The translations under genes and the position numbers were made by a program. The notes beneath the pieces are model-generated. The model was not told the DNA's origin and ran no database searches. It saw nothing but the letters and a program-made list of their open reading frames with translations. A stretch of 64,000 nucleotides of DNA from Alphaproteobacteria bacterium (GTDB taxonomy: Bacteria > Pseudomonadota > Alphaproteobacteria > Rs-D84): assembly GCA_017427405.1 (NCBI GenBank), contig JAFRSV010000004.1, forward strand, positions 41,876 through 105,875, read 5' to 3'. Below, one piece after another: positions 1-8,751 of this stretch. Positions within the stretch are counted from its first letter, which is position 1; every line of letters begins with the position of its first letter.

Positions 1-12
1 TAAACCTATAAA

Positions 13-38
13 ATGCCCGCATATTGCGGGCATTTTTA
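13..38. terminator. Rho-independent terminator of an upstream gene
   Basis: An 8-bp GC-rich inverted repeat (ATGCCCGC / GCGGGCAT) with a 5-nt loop is followed by a T run. It closes whatever transcription unit lies left of the window. Confidence 0.7.
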
Positions 39-50
39 ATTATAAAAAGT

Positions 51-88
51 TTTCAGTCAGATATGATCAGTCTGACTGAAATTTTTTT
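51..88. terminator. Second hairpin with T run before the capsid gene
   Basis: A perfect 11-bp inverted repeat (TTTCAGTCAGA / TCTGACTGAAA) around a 9-nt loop is followed by seven Ts. It could be a terminator on the + strand, or a dyad operator ahead of the capsid gene. Only the palindrome itself is certain. Confidence 0.5.
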
Positions 89-214
89 ACTTGGATAATC
101 CGGTATTCCGGACCCGTTTAATTTTGTTCTTTGGCGCATACGTGCATAACCAGAAAACAATTTTTGGTTCGGTGATTTTTTCACCATGTATAACGTTTAA
201 CAAAAGGAATAATA

Positions 215-1033
215 ATGTCTGTTTCCATAGATCAAGTATTTGTGAAACAATTCGAAGCCGATGTCCATTTGGCATATCAACAGATGGGCACCAAATTGCG
301 TTCGACCGTGCGCAGCAAATCCGGTGTTGTTGGTAAATCTACAACATTCCAAAAAATCGGTAAAGGCACCGCCAGTACGAAATCACGTCATGGTATTGTG
401 CCGGTTATGAACCTTAACCATGAACCGGTTGAATGCGTGTTGCAAGATTACTATGCGGGTGATTGGGTTGATGCGTTGGATGAATTAAAGGTCAATATCG
501 ACGAACGTCGCGTTGTTGCATCCGCCGGTGCATACGCATTGGGGCGCAAAACCGATGAACTTATTATCAACGCGATGACCGCAACCACGCAAAACGCCGG
601 TGATTATTCGACCGGTTTGACCAAAGCAATTGTTTTGGATGCGTTGGAAATCTTGAACGAAAATGATGTCCCAGACGATGGACGTCGTTTTGCGGTTGTT
701 GGCGTAAAGCAATGGAATGAATTGCTTGGCATCGATGAATTTTCATCTGCGGAATATGTTGGTTCTGATTTACCATTCATTGATGGCGGAGAAGTTAAAA
801 GATGGCTTGGTATCACATGGTTGATGCACAATGGTTTGCCGTTGTCATCGTCGACACATCGCGATTGCTTTATTTATCATGCGGCCAGTGTTGGTCATGC
901 ATGTGGTCAAGAAGTTAAGACTGATATTTCGTGGCACGGCGAACGTGCGGCGCACTTTATTAGCAACAGCATGTCCCAAGGCGCGGTGTTGATTGATAAC
1001 AGTGGAATTGTCCGTCTTAAATGCGGTGAATAG
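215..1033 (+). CDS. Podovirus-like major capsid protein
   Basis: This 272-residue protein resembles the major capsid proteins of small podovirus-like prophages of Alphaproteobacteria. It has the N-terminal VHLAYQQMGTKLRSTVR stretch, a KGTASTKSRHG block, the LQDYYAGDWVDALDELK segment and AGAYALGRKTDELIINA. The product would form the icosahedral shell. The start is set by AAAGGA about 7 nt upstream. The gene is intact and of usual length. It begins a cluster whose order (capsid, small protein, tail tube A, tail tube B, terminase, portal) is a circular permutation of the usual T7-like late order. No scaffold or protease gene is beside it. Confidence 0.8.
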   Translation: MSVSIDQVFVKQFEADVHLAYQQMGTKLRSTVRSKSGVVGKSTTFQKIGKGTASTKSRHGIVPVMNLNHEPVECVLQDYYAGDWVDALDELKVNIDERRVVASAGAYALGRKTDELIINAMTATTQNAGDYSTGLTKAIVLDALEILNENDVPDDGRRFAVVGVKQWNELLGIDEFSSAEYVGSDLPFIDGGEVKRWLGITWLMHNGLPLSSSTHRDCFIYHAASVGHACGQEVKTDISWHGERAAHFISNSMSQGAVLIDNSGIVRLKCGE

Positions 1034-1057
1034 CAATAAAAACCTAAGGGGAAAACA

Positions 1058-1291
1058 ATGGCTTTTCAAAATAAAAATTTGTCGGTAATTGCATATGCAA
1101 ACGGTTTTACATTGTGGCACTATGTTGAAAATGTGACATTGGCAACCATCACGGCAAGCGGTTATTTCAATGCGGTCGGAACATTGATGAACAATGGCGA
1201 CATTGTTATTATCAACGCATCCGATAAAACTTCGATAAAGAAAATCGCCGTTAGTGATGCCGGTGTGGTGACAACCGCCGTGTTGGATTAG
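1058..1291 (+). CDS. Small phage protein following capsid, possible decoration protein
   Basis: This 77-residue protein, with a start preceded by AGGGG, lies 24 bp after the capsid gene. It opens with NKNLSVIAYANGFTLWHY. As I recall, that pattern also appears in small proteins placed directly after the capsid gene in related alphaproteobacterial phages. The composition is beta-strand-like with no membrane segment. A capsid-decoration or head-fibre role is inferred from position only. A GGGCCGA/TCGGCCC terminator follows, so capsid and this gene probably form one transcript. Confidence 0.6.
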   Translation: MAFQNKNLSVIAYANGFTLWHYVENVTLATITASGYFNAVGTLMNNGDIVIINASDKTSIKKIAVSDAGVVTTAVLD

Positions 1292-1317
1292 TGTTGATTA
1301 TTAAAGTATAAACAAAC

Positions 1318-1348
1318 GGGCCGAATTTTTTCGGCCCATTTAATTTTT
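1318..1348 (+). terminator. Terminator after capsid unit
   Basis: GGGCCGA and TCGGCCC form a 7-bp stem followed by a T-rich tract. It separates the capsid pair from the tail genes. Confidence 0.75.
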
Positions 1349-1367
1349 TTTGAAACAGGGGGAAATA

Positions 1368-1886
1368 ATGCTAACGAAAATAGATTTATGTTCTATGGCA
1401 TTGTTGAAATTGGGTGAAAATCCGATTCAATCTTTGTCAGATGATACCGCCGCGGCCAAACTTGGACGAACACTTGTTGATTTTGTCATAGATACATTAT
1501 TGGCGATGCATCCGTGGCGTTTTGCATGTCGTACTTATAATTTGTCGCGCAATGAAAACGGCGAATTTATTGTACCATCAGATGTGTTAAGAATTTTAAA
1601 AACCAATGGCAAACTAATGGAAAATAAAATTGTGTCAAATACGGATAGTTTAACCATAACCGCCATTGTCCGCACATCACCGAATGATTTCCCAAGTTAT
1701 TTTGCATCACTTGTTGCAACAAAACTTGCGGTTGAATTTTGCATGCCACTTACTTCTGACCAGACGGTATTCAGGACATTGGTCGCACTTTATGAAAACG
1801 AATTGCAGACCGCAAAATTCATAGACAGCACAACATCGATAAATGCCGGTATAGAAAATTTTTCATTGATAGATAGTCGTTTTTAA
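1368..1886 (+). CDS. Tail tubular protein A-like (gp11-type adaptor)
   Basis: This 172-residue protein resembles the T7 gp11/tail tubular protein A family, which forms the ring between portal and nozzle in short-tailed phages. The family signature LCSMALLKLGE is near the N-terminus, with HPWRFA around residue 50. I chose the ATG at 1368 rather than an upstream TTG because AGGGGGAA lies 6-9 nt before it. It is followed 18 bp later by the tail tubular protein B-like gene, the usual partner. Base composition is visibly AT-richer than the capsid gene and the right-hand arm of the cluster. Confidence 0.7.
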   Translation: MLTKIDLCSMALLKLGENPIQSLSDDTAAAKLGRTLVDFVIDTLLAMHPWRFACRTYNLSRNENGEFIVPSDVLRILKTNGKLMENKIVSNTDSLTITAIVRTSPNDFPSYFASLVATKLAVEFCMPLTSDQTVFRTLVALYENELQTAKFIDSTTSINAGIENFSLIDSRF

Positions 1887-1904
1887 TAAACAAAAGGGGA
1901 AAAT

Positions 1905-3611
1905 ATGGGAAATTTTATAAGGACACAAAAATCTTTTGCAAACGGTGAAATTTCAACGAACTTTTTTGAAAACGATGATATCCAAGGCGTTGCATATATG
2001 GAAAATTTTGACGTATGTGCCGGTGGCGGACTTAGGCGCAGGCCCGGATTAAAAAAATCAGTAAAGTTGATTGGAAATGCACGGCTTGTTTCATTTTCGG
2101 CATCCGAAACCGAAGAATATATTTTGGCGATGATGAATGGTCGCATAAGAATTTACGCAAACGATTCATTTGTTCAAGATGTTTTGACACCATGGACAAT
2201 TGCCGACATACCAAATGTTCAATATGCACAACGTTTCGGTACGATGATATTTGTGCACCCGGATTACGCACCAATTGTTTTTTATAATGATAACGGCGTT
2301 TTCAAAATAAAAAATTTCGCTTTTTCAAAATCATTGGATACCAAAAATATCGAAATTCCGTTTATGCGGTTTGAAGATTCAGAAAATGTCACGATAACCA
2401 TCACGAATTCGGGTGACACCATACACTTTATTGCAAGCGAGGATTTTTGGACCCAAAACAATGTTGGTGGGCATTTGTTTGCAGTAGGTAAAACTTGGCT
2501 GGTGACTTCTTATGTAAGTGCCACAGATATAATCGTTGTGTGCAATGGAACATATACAATGCCAAACGCCCCCGTATCAGATTGGCAAGAAGCGGCATTT
2601 AGTCCGCGTCGCGGTTGGCCATCGGCGATAACATTTCACCAAGATAGGTTGGTTTTTGGTGGTGCAAAATCATGGCCCGGTGGAATTTGGATGTCGCATG
2701 TTGGTCAACACGGAAATTTTGATATCGGAACAGGCTTGGATGACGAGGCGATATTTTTGACATTACTTTCCGACCGCAGACAGCACATTTGCACATTGAT
2801 TAGCAGCGATAATTTACAAATATTTACATCCGAAGGCGAATGGGCGATTTCAAATAAACCACTTACCCCGGAATCAGTAAATATAAAAATGCACACATCA
2901 ATTGGCAGTGTTGCGGATAAATATCTTGCCCCACAACAAATGGAAGGTAAAACAGTATTTGTTTCAAAAAACAAACGCGATATCAGACAACTTTGCCTTG
3001 ATGATTTGGGCGAAAATTATAACGCAAATAATTTATGTGCTTTATCTGAACACCTTATAACGGATCCGATAGATATCGCATACGACAAAAACATGAAAAA
3101 ACTTTTTGTTGTAATGTCCGATGGAAATATGGCGGTATTAGATTATGACACATCACTTGGAATATCGGCATGGGGGCGCTATACAACAGACGGACAATTT
3201 ATGTCGGTGACGGTATCAGGCGAAAAAACATTTGTCGTTGTAAAACGTGGCGATAATTTTTACATTGAATATTTTTCTGATTCAGAATTTGTTGATAACG
3301 AAAATTATGAATACAGCGCCAATGTACATGGCCTGCCACTTTTGACATCGGGTCACAACGCCAAATACATAAGAATAACAAAAATAATGGTTCGGGTTTA
3401 TGACACAAAAACATTGTTCATAAATGGTGAACGCGCAATTTTACCAAATGATGTTTATGACACGGATTCGTCGGGATTCAGTGGTGATGTGTCAATAAAT
3501 GTTTTGGGAACATCATCAGATTTGGTTGATGCCCCGTGGAAAATTTCTACGACGGACAGTCTGCCATTAAAAATTCTGTCTGTGACCATATACGGCCGGT
3601 ATCAAATTTAA
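1905..3611 (+). CDS. Tail tubular protein B-like nozzle protein
   Basis: This 568-residue protein is of the T7 gp12/tail tubular protein B type, which builds the tail nozzle. The family hallmark is the opening FANGEIS followed by a GGLRRRPGLK motif near residue 45, then WPSAITFHQDRLVFGGAKSWPGGIWMS around residues 230-260, all visible here. It is shorter than T7 gp12 (about 790 residues) but normal for small podovirus relatives. The start is preceded by AAAGGGG. It is AT-rich and intact, and was probably co-transcribed with the preceding gp11-like gene. Confidence 0.75.
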   Translation: MGNFIRTQKSFANGEISTNFFENDDIQGVAYMENFDVCAGGGLRRRPGLKKSVKLIGNARLVSFSASETEEYILAMMNGRIRIYANDSFVQDVLTPWTIADIPNVQYAQRFGTMIFVHPDYAPIVFYNDNGVFKIKNFAFSKSLDTKNIEIPFMRFEDSENVTITITNSGDTIHFIASEDFWTQNNVGGHLFAVGKTWLVTSYVSATDIIVVCNGTYTMPNAPVSDWQEAAFSPRRGWPSAITFHQDRLVFGGAKSWPGGIWMSHVGQHGNFDIGTGLDDEAIFLTLLSDRRQHICTLISSDNLQIFTSEGEWAISNKPLTPESVNIKMHTSIGSVADKYLAPQQMEGKTVFVSKNKRDIRQLCLDDLGENYNANNLCALSEHLITDPIDIAYDKNMKKLFVVMSDGNMAVLDYDTSLGISAWGRYTTDGQFMSVTVSGEKTFVVVKRGDNFYIEYFSDSEFVDNENYEYSANVHGLPLLTSGHNAKYIRITKIMVRVYDTKTLFINGERAILPNDVYDTDSSGFSGDVSINVLGTSSDLVDAPWKISTTDSLPLKILSVTIYGRYQI

Positions 3612-3633
3612 AAATAAACAAAGGGGATATAAA

Positions 3634-3978
3634 ATGGGACAAATTATTTCAGATGTGACAGATATTTTGAATTACAAAGAAAATAAAAACACAAACGAAA
3701 AAAATAAAAATAAAATTTTAGCAGAAATCGCATCGGACGAAGCGGAAAAACAGAACATAGTAAAAAAAGTTCTTGCTACCCAGCGCGCCCGAAATGGCGC
3801 AAACGGTATGTCAAATAATGGTATAACCGAAAAGAATGTTTTGACCAGATTACAACAAGAGATTGAAAGGCCATACGATAATAAAAAGAAATCAAACATG
3901 ATTAAATTGGGAAATATCACGACAAAAAAGAAAAATATGCTTACCTCTATCTTGGAACACCTTGATAAATTGATTTAA
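3634..3978 (+). CDS. Hypothetical lysine-rich phage protein
   Basis: This 114-residue, highly charged Lys/Asn/Glu-rich protein has predicted helices (EIASDEAEKQNIVKKV and a Leu/Ile heptad near the C-terminus) and no membrane segment. It has an AAAGGGG ribosome site and sits 22 bp after the nozzle gene and 5 bp before the terminase fragment. In T7-like late regions this position holds internal virion or small terminase proteins. Either is possible, but no motif decides it. Confidence 0.55.
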   Translation: MGQIISDVTDILNYKENKNTNEKNKNKILAEIASDEAEKQNIVKKVLATQRARNGANGMSNNGITEKNVLTRLQQEIERPYDNKKKSNMIKLGNITTKKKNMLTSILEHLDKLI

Positions 3979-3983
3979 GAAAT

Positions 3984-4577
3984 ATGAATCGATATAATGA
4001 ATTTTTGGATTCTTGGAACCAAATTTTAGGGTATAAAACACCGGCGCATCATAGGGAAATGATGAATTTTTTAACCGACGTCACATATGGCGATTCGCGT
4101 CGGGGGTTGCTTATGGCGTTTCGGCATTCCGGAAAATCAACAATCGTCGGAATTTTCGCAAGTTGTGTATTATATCTGCATCCGGAAACACGCATTTTGA
4201 TTTTATCCGCGGAAACGCACCTTGCAACACGAATGGTTATGCATATCAGACATGTTTTGGAAAATCATCCGTGGTGTGCGGACATGATACCAAAAAATAA
4301 ACGCGAATGGGCGGAAAACAAAATAACAATCAACCGACCAATCGGAATACGCGAACCATCGGTTGTATGCCAAGGTGTTTATGGCAACATAACCGGTATG
4401 CGTGCGGATTTAATAATATGCGATGATATAGAGGTTCCAAATACATGTAACACGGTAAAAAAACGCGCATGTTTACGCGAAAGACTGCGTGAATTAGATT
4501 TTATTCTATCGCCAAATGGGACAATGATTTATATTGGAACACCACACACAATGGATACCATATATCGAACATCCTAG
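3984..4577 (+). CDS. Large terminase, N-terminal ATPase half (split gene)
   Basis: This 197-residue protein carries the packaging ATPase of a phage large terminase. It has Walker A FRHSGKST (residues 46-53), Walker B LIICDDIE (143-150) and motif III YIGTPH (183-188). Normal large terminases continue into an RNase H-like nuclease. Here the reading frame stops at TIYRTS, exactly where a family member would go on to the FL-x-GY segment. That missing part is found 3.3 kb away (7888-8736) in the same orientation. The stop codon overlaps the stop of the oppositely oriented neighbour within a CCTAGG palindrome. The ATPase motifs are all intact, so this is either a recently split gene or a functional two-piece terminase. 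Confidence 0.8.
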   Translation: MNRYNEFLDSWNQILGYKTPAHHREMMNFLTDVTYGDSRRGLLMAFRHSGKSTIVGIFASCVLYLHPETRILILSAETHLATRMVMHIRHVLENHPWCADMIPKNKREWAENKITINRPIGIREPSVVCQGVYGNITGMRADLIICDDIEVPNTCNTVKKRACLRERLRELDFILSPNGTMIYIGTPHTMDTIYRTS

Positions 4578-5227
4578 GCCACATCATGCGACGGCATAGA
4601 ACTAAGCAGACCATGTAAGCGATGCAAAAGTTCTTTGCCTTCATCACCAAACATTGGTAAATATGTTTCGTATTCCGGCATGTCGACCTGCAGGTCGGCA
4701 CGCACCCGGTCCGTCACATTGTGTCCAAGAATTTCGTTCGCATTGTCCCACATACGATAAGCCGTGGCAACACGAACGATATCATCAAACTTTCGTAATG
4801 CTTCGGGATTGTTGAACAGGGCATTTTTTGAACGCGCCACCCAATCGTCACCGAATTTTTTGATTATTGGATTTGCCATGAATCGATTTATGCCATCAAG
4901 ACTTGGGTTAAATGAATCAATTGCCAAAATCAATTGTTGCAGTTCGTCATTCGCCATGTCTGATGCGACCGCGGATTCCACCATCATGCCACCATATGGC
5001 AACAATTCGCGTGCAACAGAATCCATCGGGGTCATGCCGTCGCGCAAATTTTTAATATGTTGAATCAACATTTTCCCGGTGGGCAAATCTTGCAATTCAT
5101 GCAAGATTTCATCGGTTGCTTCGTCAACAAAAACACGATTCACCGCGCCCCAACCGCCAACAATAACATGTGCCTGGCGATAAAGGTTTAAAAGTTTTTG
5201 CGCAATAACACTTGCCCTTGCTTTCAT
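4574..5227 (-). CDS. Unknown protein in the cassette that splits the terminase
   Basis: I do not recognise this 217-residue, largely helical protein. It has no signal peptide, membrane segment or clear motif. It reads away from dnaB and the repressor in the same direction, with a GGGGGAAT ribosome site, so it is probably the last gene of a dnaB-repressor-unknown operon. Its TAG stop overlaps the terminase stop by a 4-bp CTAG, so its 3' end lies at the left junction of the cassette. The C-terminus could have been cut there. It may be a phage early protein or a host gene. Confidence 0.6.
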   Translation of the reverse strand: MKARASVIAQKLLNLYRQAHVIVGGWGAVNRVFVDEATDEILHELQDLPTGKMLIQHIKNLRDGMTPMDSVARELLPYGGMMVESAVASDMANDELQQLILAIDSFNPSLDGINRFMANPIIKKFGDDWVARSKNALFNNPEALRKFDDIVRVATAYRMWDNANEILGHNVTDRVRADLQVDMPEYETYLPMFGDEGKELLHRLHGLLSSMPSHDVA

Positions 5228-5252
5228 CCCGATTATTCCCCCATGCTGTGTT

Positions 5253-6263
5253 TTATTCGGCCAAAATCATTATAACCTTGTGCATTGTCGGCGCAGAAAT
5301 CTTTTCATCGGGCGAAACCATTTGACCGTAAATTTTGCCCTTGGAATCTTTACGCACAACGGCGATATTAGCGGTTGTTTTTTCTTCGGTTTTTAATGAA
5401 CTAAATTCGGTATCAATAAAAACAGCCAAATCCCCAGGCACAACATTCGCCTTGGTATCCGCAAAAACATAAGATTTTTCCGGTATAAAACCGCCCGAAC
5501 GTTTAGAGTTAGGAATAATCGCATATACATTACGACGACCTTCAAGATTTGCCGGTGCCGCAATCATTTTCGATTCAGACCGTACGAAACTTATGACCTT
5601 GCCATCAGAATGTCCAAACACGGGAATCAATTTCTTGCGGGCATTATCATACAGTTTTGCCCCGTACAAATGTCCATGCGTTTCATCAAAATCGTCCGAT
5701 GAATCGCCCGGTACCAAAACGGCCTTTACGCGTTCTTTGGCCTTGTTCATTTGTTTGGTTAGTTCGCCAGATTTATAAAGTTCGGCAATTTTATCAAACA
5801 AACTTTCGACCGAATGCGCAAACGATTTCGCCAACGGTTCGATTTCGTTTTTATAAACCTCGCGCTGGCCAACCTCTATCTTATGATAAACCGAAAGTGT
5901 CATACCCGCGTCCTTGGCGGCCTGGGCAATGGTTTTGCCAGATTGCTGACGTATCCGGCGTAGCCCAGTACCAAATACTTTAAGACCACCGTCTTCGTTA
6001 TCATTCATACGACGGGTGATTTCATTTTGCCATTTTGATGCAACCTCGTCAGTGTCCTTGATGAAAATGTCTGATAACTTGCACCCCAAGATATTGCAGA
6101 TATTCAACAACTGCTTTTGATTCAAACGTCGCACACCCTTTTCAATCTTGGAAACGGCGGATAGTGATAAATTTGAACGCCGCGCCAGTTCGGTCATCTT
6201 CATGCCCGCGGCAAGTCGTATGTTTCGGATATTGTTTGGAAAAATGATTTCTTCTTGGGCCAT
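5253..6263 (-). CDS. Double HTH (XRE) regulator with S24-like C-terminal domain
   Basis: This 336-residue regulator has two XRE-type helix-turn-helix domains (about residues 7-62 and 95-150). The first carries LARRSNLSLSAVSKIEKG and the second AAKDAGMTLSVYHKIEVG. The last ~130 residues are beta-rich and contain a PGDLAVF segment like the S24/LexA-CI C-terminal fold, but I cannot identify a confident Ser/Lys catalytic dyad. The start at 6263 is chosen over an in-frame ATG 30 bp upstream because AAGGAG lies 8 nt before it. Two tandem HTH domains are unusual. A CI-like repressor of the adjoining phage genes or a regulator of dnaB are both possible. Confidence 0.7.
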   Translation of the reverse strand: MAQEEIIFPNNIRNIRLAAGMKMTELARRSNLSLSAVSKIEKGVRRLNQKQLLNICNILGCKLSDIFIKDTDEVASKWQNEITRRMNDNEDGGLKVFGTGLRRIRQQSGKTIAQAAKDAGMTLSVYHKIEVGQREVYKNEIEPLAKSFAHSVESLFDKIAELYKSGELTKQMNKAKERVKAVLVPGDSSDDFDETHGHLYGAKLYDNARKKLIPVFGHSDGKVISFVRSESKMIAAPANLEGRRNVYAIIPNSKRSGGFIPEKSYVFADTKANVVPGDLAVFIDTEFSSLKTEEKTTANIAVVRKDSKGKIYGQMVSPDEKISAPTMHKVIMILAE

Positions 6264-6347
6264 ATTGAAAACTCCTTGGGTAAATCTTGACAAAATAATA
6301 AGTGATTTTCTGACCTATGGCAAGGAAAAAGTGAACACTAAACACTA

Positions 6348-7898
6348 CTATTCGAATTCATCTGGAATTTCATCAATATCAATTGCCATTGGTGCATCAA
6401 CAGGTTCGGGAACATTTGGGGAATCAGGGGCAAATTCTACACTGCGTCCCGCCATTTCACCAAGGTTATCGAACAAACTATATTCTGCCAAGAATGCGAC
6501 CGTCACCGTATCCGTTCGGCCGTGACGATTCTTGCCAATGATAATGTCCGCCTTGCCTTTGGCCTTTTCAAGTCGGTTTTGCCACGAATCGACGGATTTT
6601 TCACTTGGCGTATTCGAAAGCCGGCGCGATGGGTCACGATTTTGCAGATAGTATTCTTCACGATATGTGAACATAACAATGTCGGCATCTTGTTCAATTG
6701 AACCCGATTCACGTAAATCGGCAAGTTGTGGACGTTTATCATCGCGGTTTTCCACACTGCGCGACAATTGCGACAGGGCGATAACCGGAACACTAAATTC
6801 CTTGGCCATCATTTTAAGGCCACGCGTAATTTCAGATAATTCTTGCACACGGTTGTCATTGCGTTTTCCGCCAGGCAAAGTCAGCAATTGCAAATAATCG
6901 ATAACAATAAGCGCGATACCATTATATTTCCGCGCAAGACGCCGCACCCGCGTGCGAATCATCGGCAAAGACATGCCCGGCGTGTCGTCAATAAACAACG
7001 GAATTCGCCCGATTGCATCAGAAAACTGCGCCATTTTAAGGAAATCTTCATCCGTTAATGAACCTTCGCGCATCGCCGACGATGGAATTCGCGCCTGGGA
7101 CGATAAAACGCGCGCCGCCAATTCAGATGCGCCCATTTCAAGACTAAAAAATGCGACCGCGCCCTTATATTGTTCGTTCGCGCGACCGGAATAAATCGCA
7201 TTTGCGGCATTGAACGCGATATTCATGGCAAGCGTGGTTTTACCCATACCCGGACGACCCGCGATAATAAGTAAATTTGATTTATGCAAACCACTTATTG
7301 CGCGGTCCAAATCGGTAAGTCCCGTGGTAAGTCCCGAAAGTTTTCCGTCCGCCTTGTATGCGATTTCCGCCTCAGCCAGGGCGTCTTTTAACGCGTTCGC
7401 AATCGGCACGACATCGCGTGACGCATCGCCGGTCATTGCCAAATTGAACAATTTTTGTTCGGCGGATTCAATTTGTGACGACACCGGGTTATCAAGGTCT
7501 TCGACAAACGCGGCATCGGTGACCGATTGCCCAAAATCAATAAGTTCGCGCCGCACCGCATTTTCATGAACGATTCGACCGTATTGTTCGACATTTACAA
7601 CGGTTGCGCCGGCACTTGCCAACTGGGTCAAATACTCAACACCACCAACCGATTCCAATGTTCCTTGCTGGTCCAAATAGTTTTTTGCGGTGATTATATC
7701 AAACGGTATTCCGGCGGCAAATTGGCGCAGGGCAAGTTTATAAATTTCTTGGTGCGCGGGGTGCGAAAAATCTTCCGGTCGCAAAAATTCGGAAATTTTT
7801 TCAAGTGCCCGATTTTTCATTAAAACCGCGGCAAGAACGGCCTGTTCGGCCTCTAAATTCGTTGGCAAAGTTTTGGGAGTAAAGTCCATGTCAAACAT
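6348..7898 (-). CDS. dnaB: Replicative DNA helicase DnaB
   Basis: This full-length DnaB (516 residues) unwinds DNA at the replication fork. It has the N-terminal primase-interaction domain opening with PTNLEAEQAVLAAVL, Walker A GRPGMGKTT near residue 218, Walker B VIDYLQLL, and the SQLSRSVE and RESGSIEQDAD helicase motifs. It looks like an ordinary chromosomal DnaB rather than a reduced phage helicase. The start codon (7898, or 7889 for a 513-residue form) lies at the right junction of the cassette, overlapping the start of the terminase C-terminal half on the other strand. No Shine-Dalgarno is visible. A TATACT box 2-3 bp upstream would give a near-leaderless transcript from the second ATG. 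Any promoter must lie inside terminase sequence. Confidence 0.92.
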   Translation of the reverse strand: MFDMDFTPKTLPTNLEAEQAVLAAVLMKNRALEKISEFLRPEDFSHPAHQEIYKLALRQFAAGIPFDIITAKNYLDQQGTLESVGGVEYLTQLASAGATVVNVEQYGRIVHENAVRRELIDFGQSVTDAAFVEDLDNPVSSQIESAEQKLFNLAMTGDASRDVVPIANALKDALAEAEIAYKADGKLSGLTTGLTDLDRAISGLHKSNLLIIAGRPGMGKTTLAMNIAFNAANAIYSGRANEQYKGAVAFFSLEMGASELAARVLSSQARIPSSAMREGSLTDEDFLKMAQFSDAIGRIPLFIDDTPGMSLPMIRTRVRRLARKYNGIALIVIDYLQLLTLPGGKRNDNRVQELSEITRGLKMMAKEFSVPVIALSQLSRSVENRDDKRPQLADLRESGSIEQDADIVMFTYREEYYLQNRDPSRRLSNTPSEKSVDSWQNRLEKAKGKADIIIGKNRHGRTDTVTVAFLAEYSLFDNLGEMAGRSVEFAPDSPNVPEPVDAPMAIDIDEIPDEFE

Positions 7899-8736
7899 AG
7901 TATACGAAAAAAATGTTTTTTCAACGCCTTTTTTATCGGGTTATTCGGAACTAAGAATTCCAATAATTGACAGTGACGGAAACCCGGCGTGGCCGGCGGT
8001 TTTTCCAATTGAAAAAATTGACAAGATTCGTGAAACTGTGGGCGAACGACATTTTTCGGCGCAAATGATGTTGCAATATATCGCGCCCGATAAAATTCGC
8101 CTTGACCCGGGGGGGATAAAATTATATGACGCGGAATTTGATCCGCACGGGTGCCGAATTGACGAAACGCCGATAACCGGTGCGACAATATATTGGGACC
8201 CGTCGGGCGGGCGGCGAAATTCGGATAACAGTGTTTGCGTGATTATTTATCGTGACGACCGAACGCATCGCGCGTTTATTCACGATATGATTTATTTGGT
8301 TGTCCCGGACGAAGTTGAATACCCACTTGCATACCAATGTGAAAAGGTTCTGTCGTTTGTGCGCGCACACCGGCAAAGGACACTTGCACTTGAAACAAAC
8401 GGAATCGGTGCGGCATTGCCGGAAATTATGCGTGAAACAATTGCACGCGCGGGCTATGAAATACAAATCCGCCCGATAAGCAACAGCCGCCGCAAAGAAG
8501 ACCGAATCTTGGACGCGATTGAACCGTTGCTTACGACCGGGCGACTTTACGCGCACCGGCGCATAACACAAACCCCATTTATATCGGAAATGTTGGCATG
8601 GACACCAATTGGTGGCGGCGAACATGACGACGGATTGGACGCGGTTGCGGGGGCAATTTTATGTTCGCCCATACCAACACGCCCCATTGGAACAAACGTT
8701 CGCCCCTTTATCGCGAACACAGAATTCAAACTTTAA
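7888..8736 (+). CDS. Large terminase, C-terminal nuclease half (split gene)
   Basis: This 282-residue protein continues the terminase interrupted at 4577. It has the FLSGYSELRIPI linker, GERHFSAQMMLQ, then an RNase H-like nuclease with candidate metal ligands in YWDPSGG (about residue 109), LALETNG (about 173) and HDDGLDAVAGA (about 251). The frame is open throughout. ATG 7888 has GGGAG 8 nt upstream and is preferred to a TTG at 7873. That ribosome site is the reverse complement of dnaB codons 4-8, so the two divergent genes share it. GC content is visibly higher than in the N-terminal half. Translation from its own start would give a free-standing packaging nuclease. Confidence 0.8.
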   Translation: MSNIVYEKNVFSTPFLSGYSELRIPIIDSDGNPAWPAVFPIEKIDKIRETVGERHFSAQMMLQYIAPDKIRLDPGGIKLYDAEFDPHGCRIDETPITGATIYWDPSGGRRNSDNSVCVIIYRDDRTHRAFIHDMIYLVVPDEVEYPLAYQCEKVLSFVRAHRQRTLALETNGIGAALPEIMRETIARAGYEIQIRPISNSRRKEDRILDAIEPLLTTGRLYAHRRITQTPFISEMLAWTPIGGGEHDDGLDAVAGAILCSPIPTRPIGTNVRPFIANTEFKL

Positions 8737-8751
8737 CCAAAAGGAAACAAA

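Noticed and set aside
3984-8736. Terminase interrupted by a group I/II intron or homing endonuclease
   Set aside because: The interrupting DNA reads on the opposite strand, encodes dnaB and a repressor, and shows no intron core or LAGLIDADG/HNH gene.
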